Shown: positions 5,237 through 5,468 of the stretch, in pieces
Numbering within the stretch: the stretch's first letter is position 1
How the letters are laid out: each line of letters begins with the position of its first letter
NCBI GenBank assembly: GCA_002452695.1
Contig: DKFA01000024.1
Coordinates: forward strand, 1 to 5,468
DNA from: Dehalococcoidia bacterium UBA6808
GTDB taxonomy: Bacteria > Chloroflexota > Dehalococcoidia > GIF9 > UBA5629
Length of the DNA stretch: 5,468 bases
Reading direction: 5' to 3'
Program-made: the position numbers and the translations under genes
The notes under the pieces: model-generated
The model's input: the letters and a program-made list of their open reading frames with translations, nothing else
What the model was told of the DNA's origin: nothing
Databases searched by the model: none

Positions 5237-5468
5237 TTATACCTTTTGCTCTGATACCTGCTTTTTAAATTCTCCGGCTACCGTCAGCATTGTTTTGCTC
5301 GACTCCGCCATTTGCTGAATCTGGGCTGTGATCTCTTCCGCCGAAGCCGAGACCTCCTGCGTGGCGGCGCTGTTCTGCTCCGCTACGCCCGCTACCGACT
5401 CGATCGATTTGGCCACCTGTCTGGCCGTGGCCGACATCTCCTGGGTTGCCGCTGTGTTCTGCTCCACC
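5237..5468 (-). CDS. Methyl-accepting chemotaxis protein, C-terminal fragment
   Basis: Only the last 76 full codons are in the window; the start and the sensor and membrane parts lie beyond the right edge. The fragment is the end of the cytoplasmic signalling domain, a long alpha-helical coiled coil that is modified by CheR/CheB and tells CheA about the stimulus. Two near-identical 15-residue stretches, VEQNTAATQEMSATA and AEQNSAATQEVSASA (5467-5423 and 5383-5339), lie 28 residues apart, that is four heptads, as in the methylation helix of these receptors. The Gln-Glu pairs flanked by small residues fit methylation sites. The tail ends in EFKKQVSEQKV with no CheR-binding pentapeptide such as NWETF. 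The apparent GTG start at 5467 is an internal Val, not a start. It has its own terminator and is probably unrelated in function to the operon; the ligand is unknown. Confidence 0.92.
   Translation of the reverse strand, partial: VEQNTAATQEMSATARQVAKSIESVAGVAEQNSAATQEVSASAEEITAQIQQMAESSKTMLTVAGEFKKQVSEQKV

Noticed and set aside
5237..5467. GTG at 5467 as the start of a small stand-alone protein
   Set aside because: The sequence is plainly the end of a chemotaxis receptor signalling domain continuing past the window edge.
1..5468. Mobile elements, CRISPR arrays, tRNA or rRNA genes
   Set aside because: No transposase, terminal repeats, regularly spaced repeats or tRNA-like folds were seen on either strand.

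Overview
The window looks like part of a bacterial chromosome carrying an anaerobic acyl-CoA degradation operon. Every real gene lies on the minus strand, so the operon reads from right to left. The strong GGAGG-type ribosome binding sites, a near-consensus sigma-A-type promoter, a typical chemotaxis receptor tail and the mixture of CoA enzymes fit a Clostridia-type Firmicute, for example a syntrophic or sulfate-reducing lineage. This assignment is inference only; there is no rRNA or marker gene here.

Layout from right to left (direction of transcription): (1) 5468-5237, the last 77 codons of a methyl-accepting chemotaxis protein, closed by a clear intrinsic terminator (5220-5183). (2) 5182-4952, a control region with a TTGACT-N17-TATACT promoter whose -35 box lies inside an 18-bp perfect-arm palindrome (TGATTGA-N4-TCAATCA). 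This resembles operators of TetR-family fatty-acid regulators such as Bacillus FadR. A leader of about 135 nt follows. (3) 4951-3665, a thiolase-fold protein that lacks the usual nucleophilic cysteine. (4) 3650-2856, a long zinc-ribbon/OB-fold (DUF35) protein, the usual partner of such thiolase-like proteins. (5) 2822-1632, an acyl-CoA dehydrogenase whose catalytic glutamate seems to sit at the isovaleryl-CoA dehydrogenase position. (6) A 231-bp gap. (7) 1400-390 and 371-1, the alpha subunit and the truncated beta subunit of a glutaconate-type (class I) CoA-transferase, with the catalytic Glu present in beta.

How the genes could work together (inference): the CoA-transferase activates a carboxylic acid with CoA taken from another acyl-CoA, the dehydrogenase introduces a double bond, and the thiolase-like/DUF35 pair makes or breaks a C-C bond at the end of a beta-oxidation-like route. 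The hydratase and 3-hydroxyacyl-CoA dehydrogenase that would be needed between them are not in the window. The set resembles two characterised systems in outline: bbs (benzylsuccinate beta-oxidation, with BbsA zinc-finger and BbsB thiolase) and the ltp2/chsH2/fadE/ipdAB steroid genes of actinobacteria. It matches neither exactly. The substrate cannot be named from sequence alone.

Three starts were placed downstream of the longest possible ORF (4951, 3650 and 2822) because each has a strong Shine-Dalgarno sequence directly in front. For 3650 and 2822 the longer ORF would translate the Shine-Dalgarno itself as Gln-Glu.
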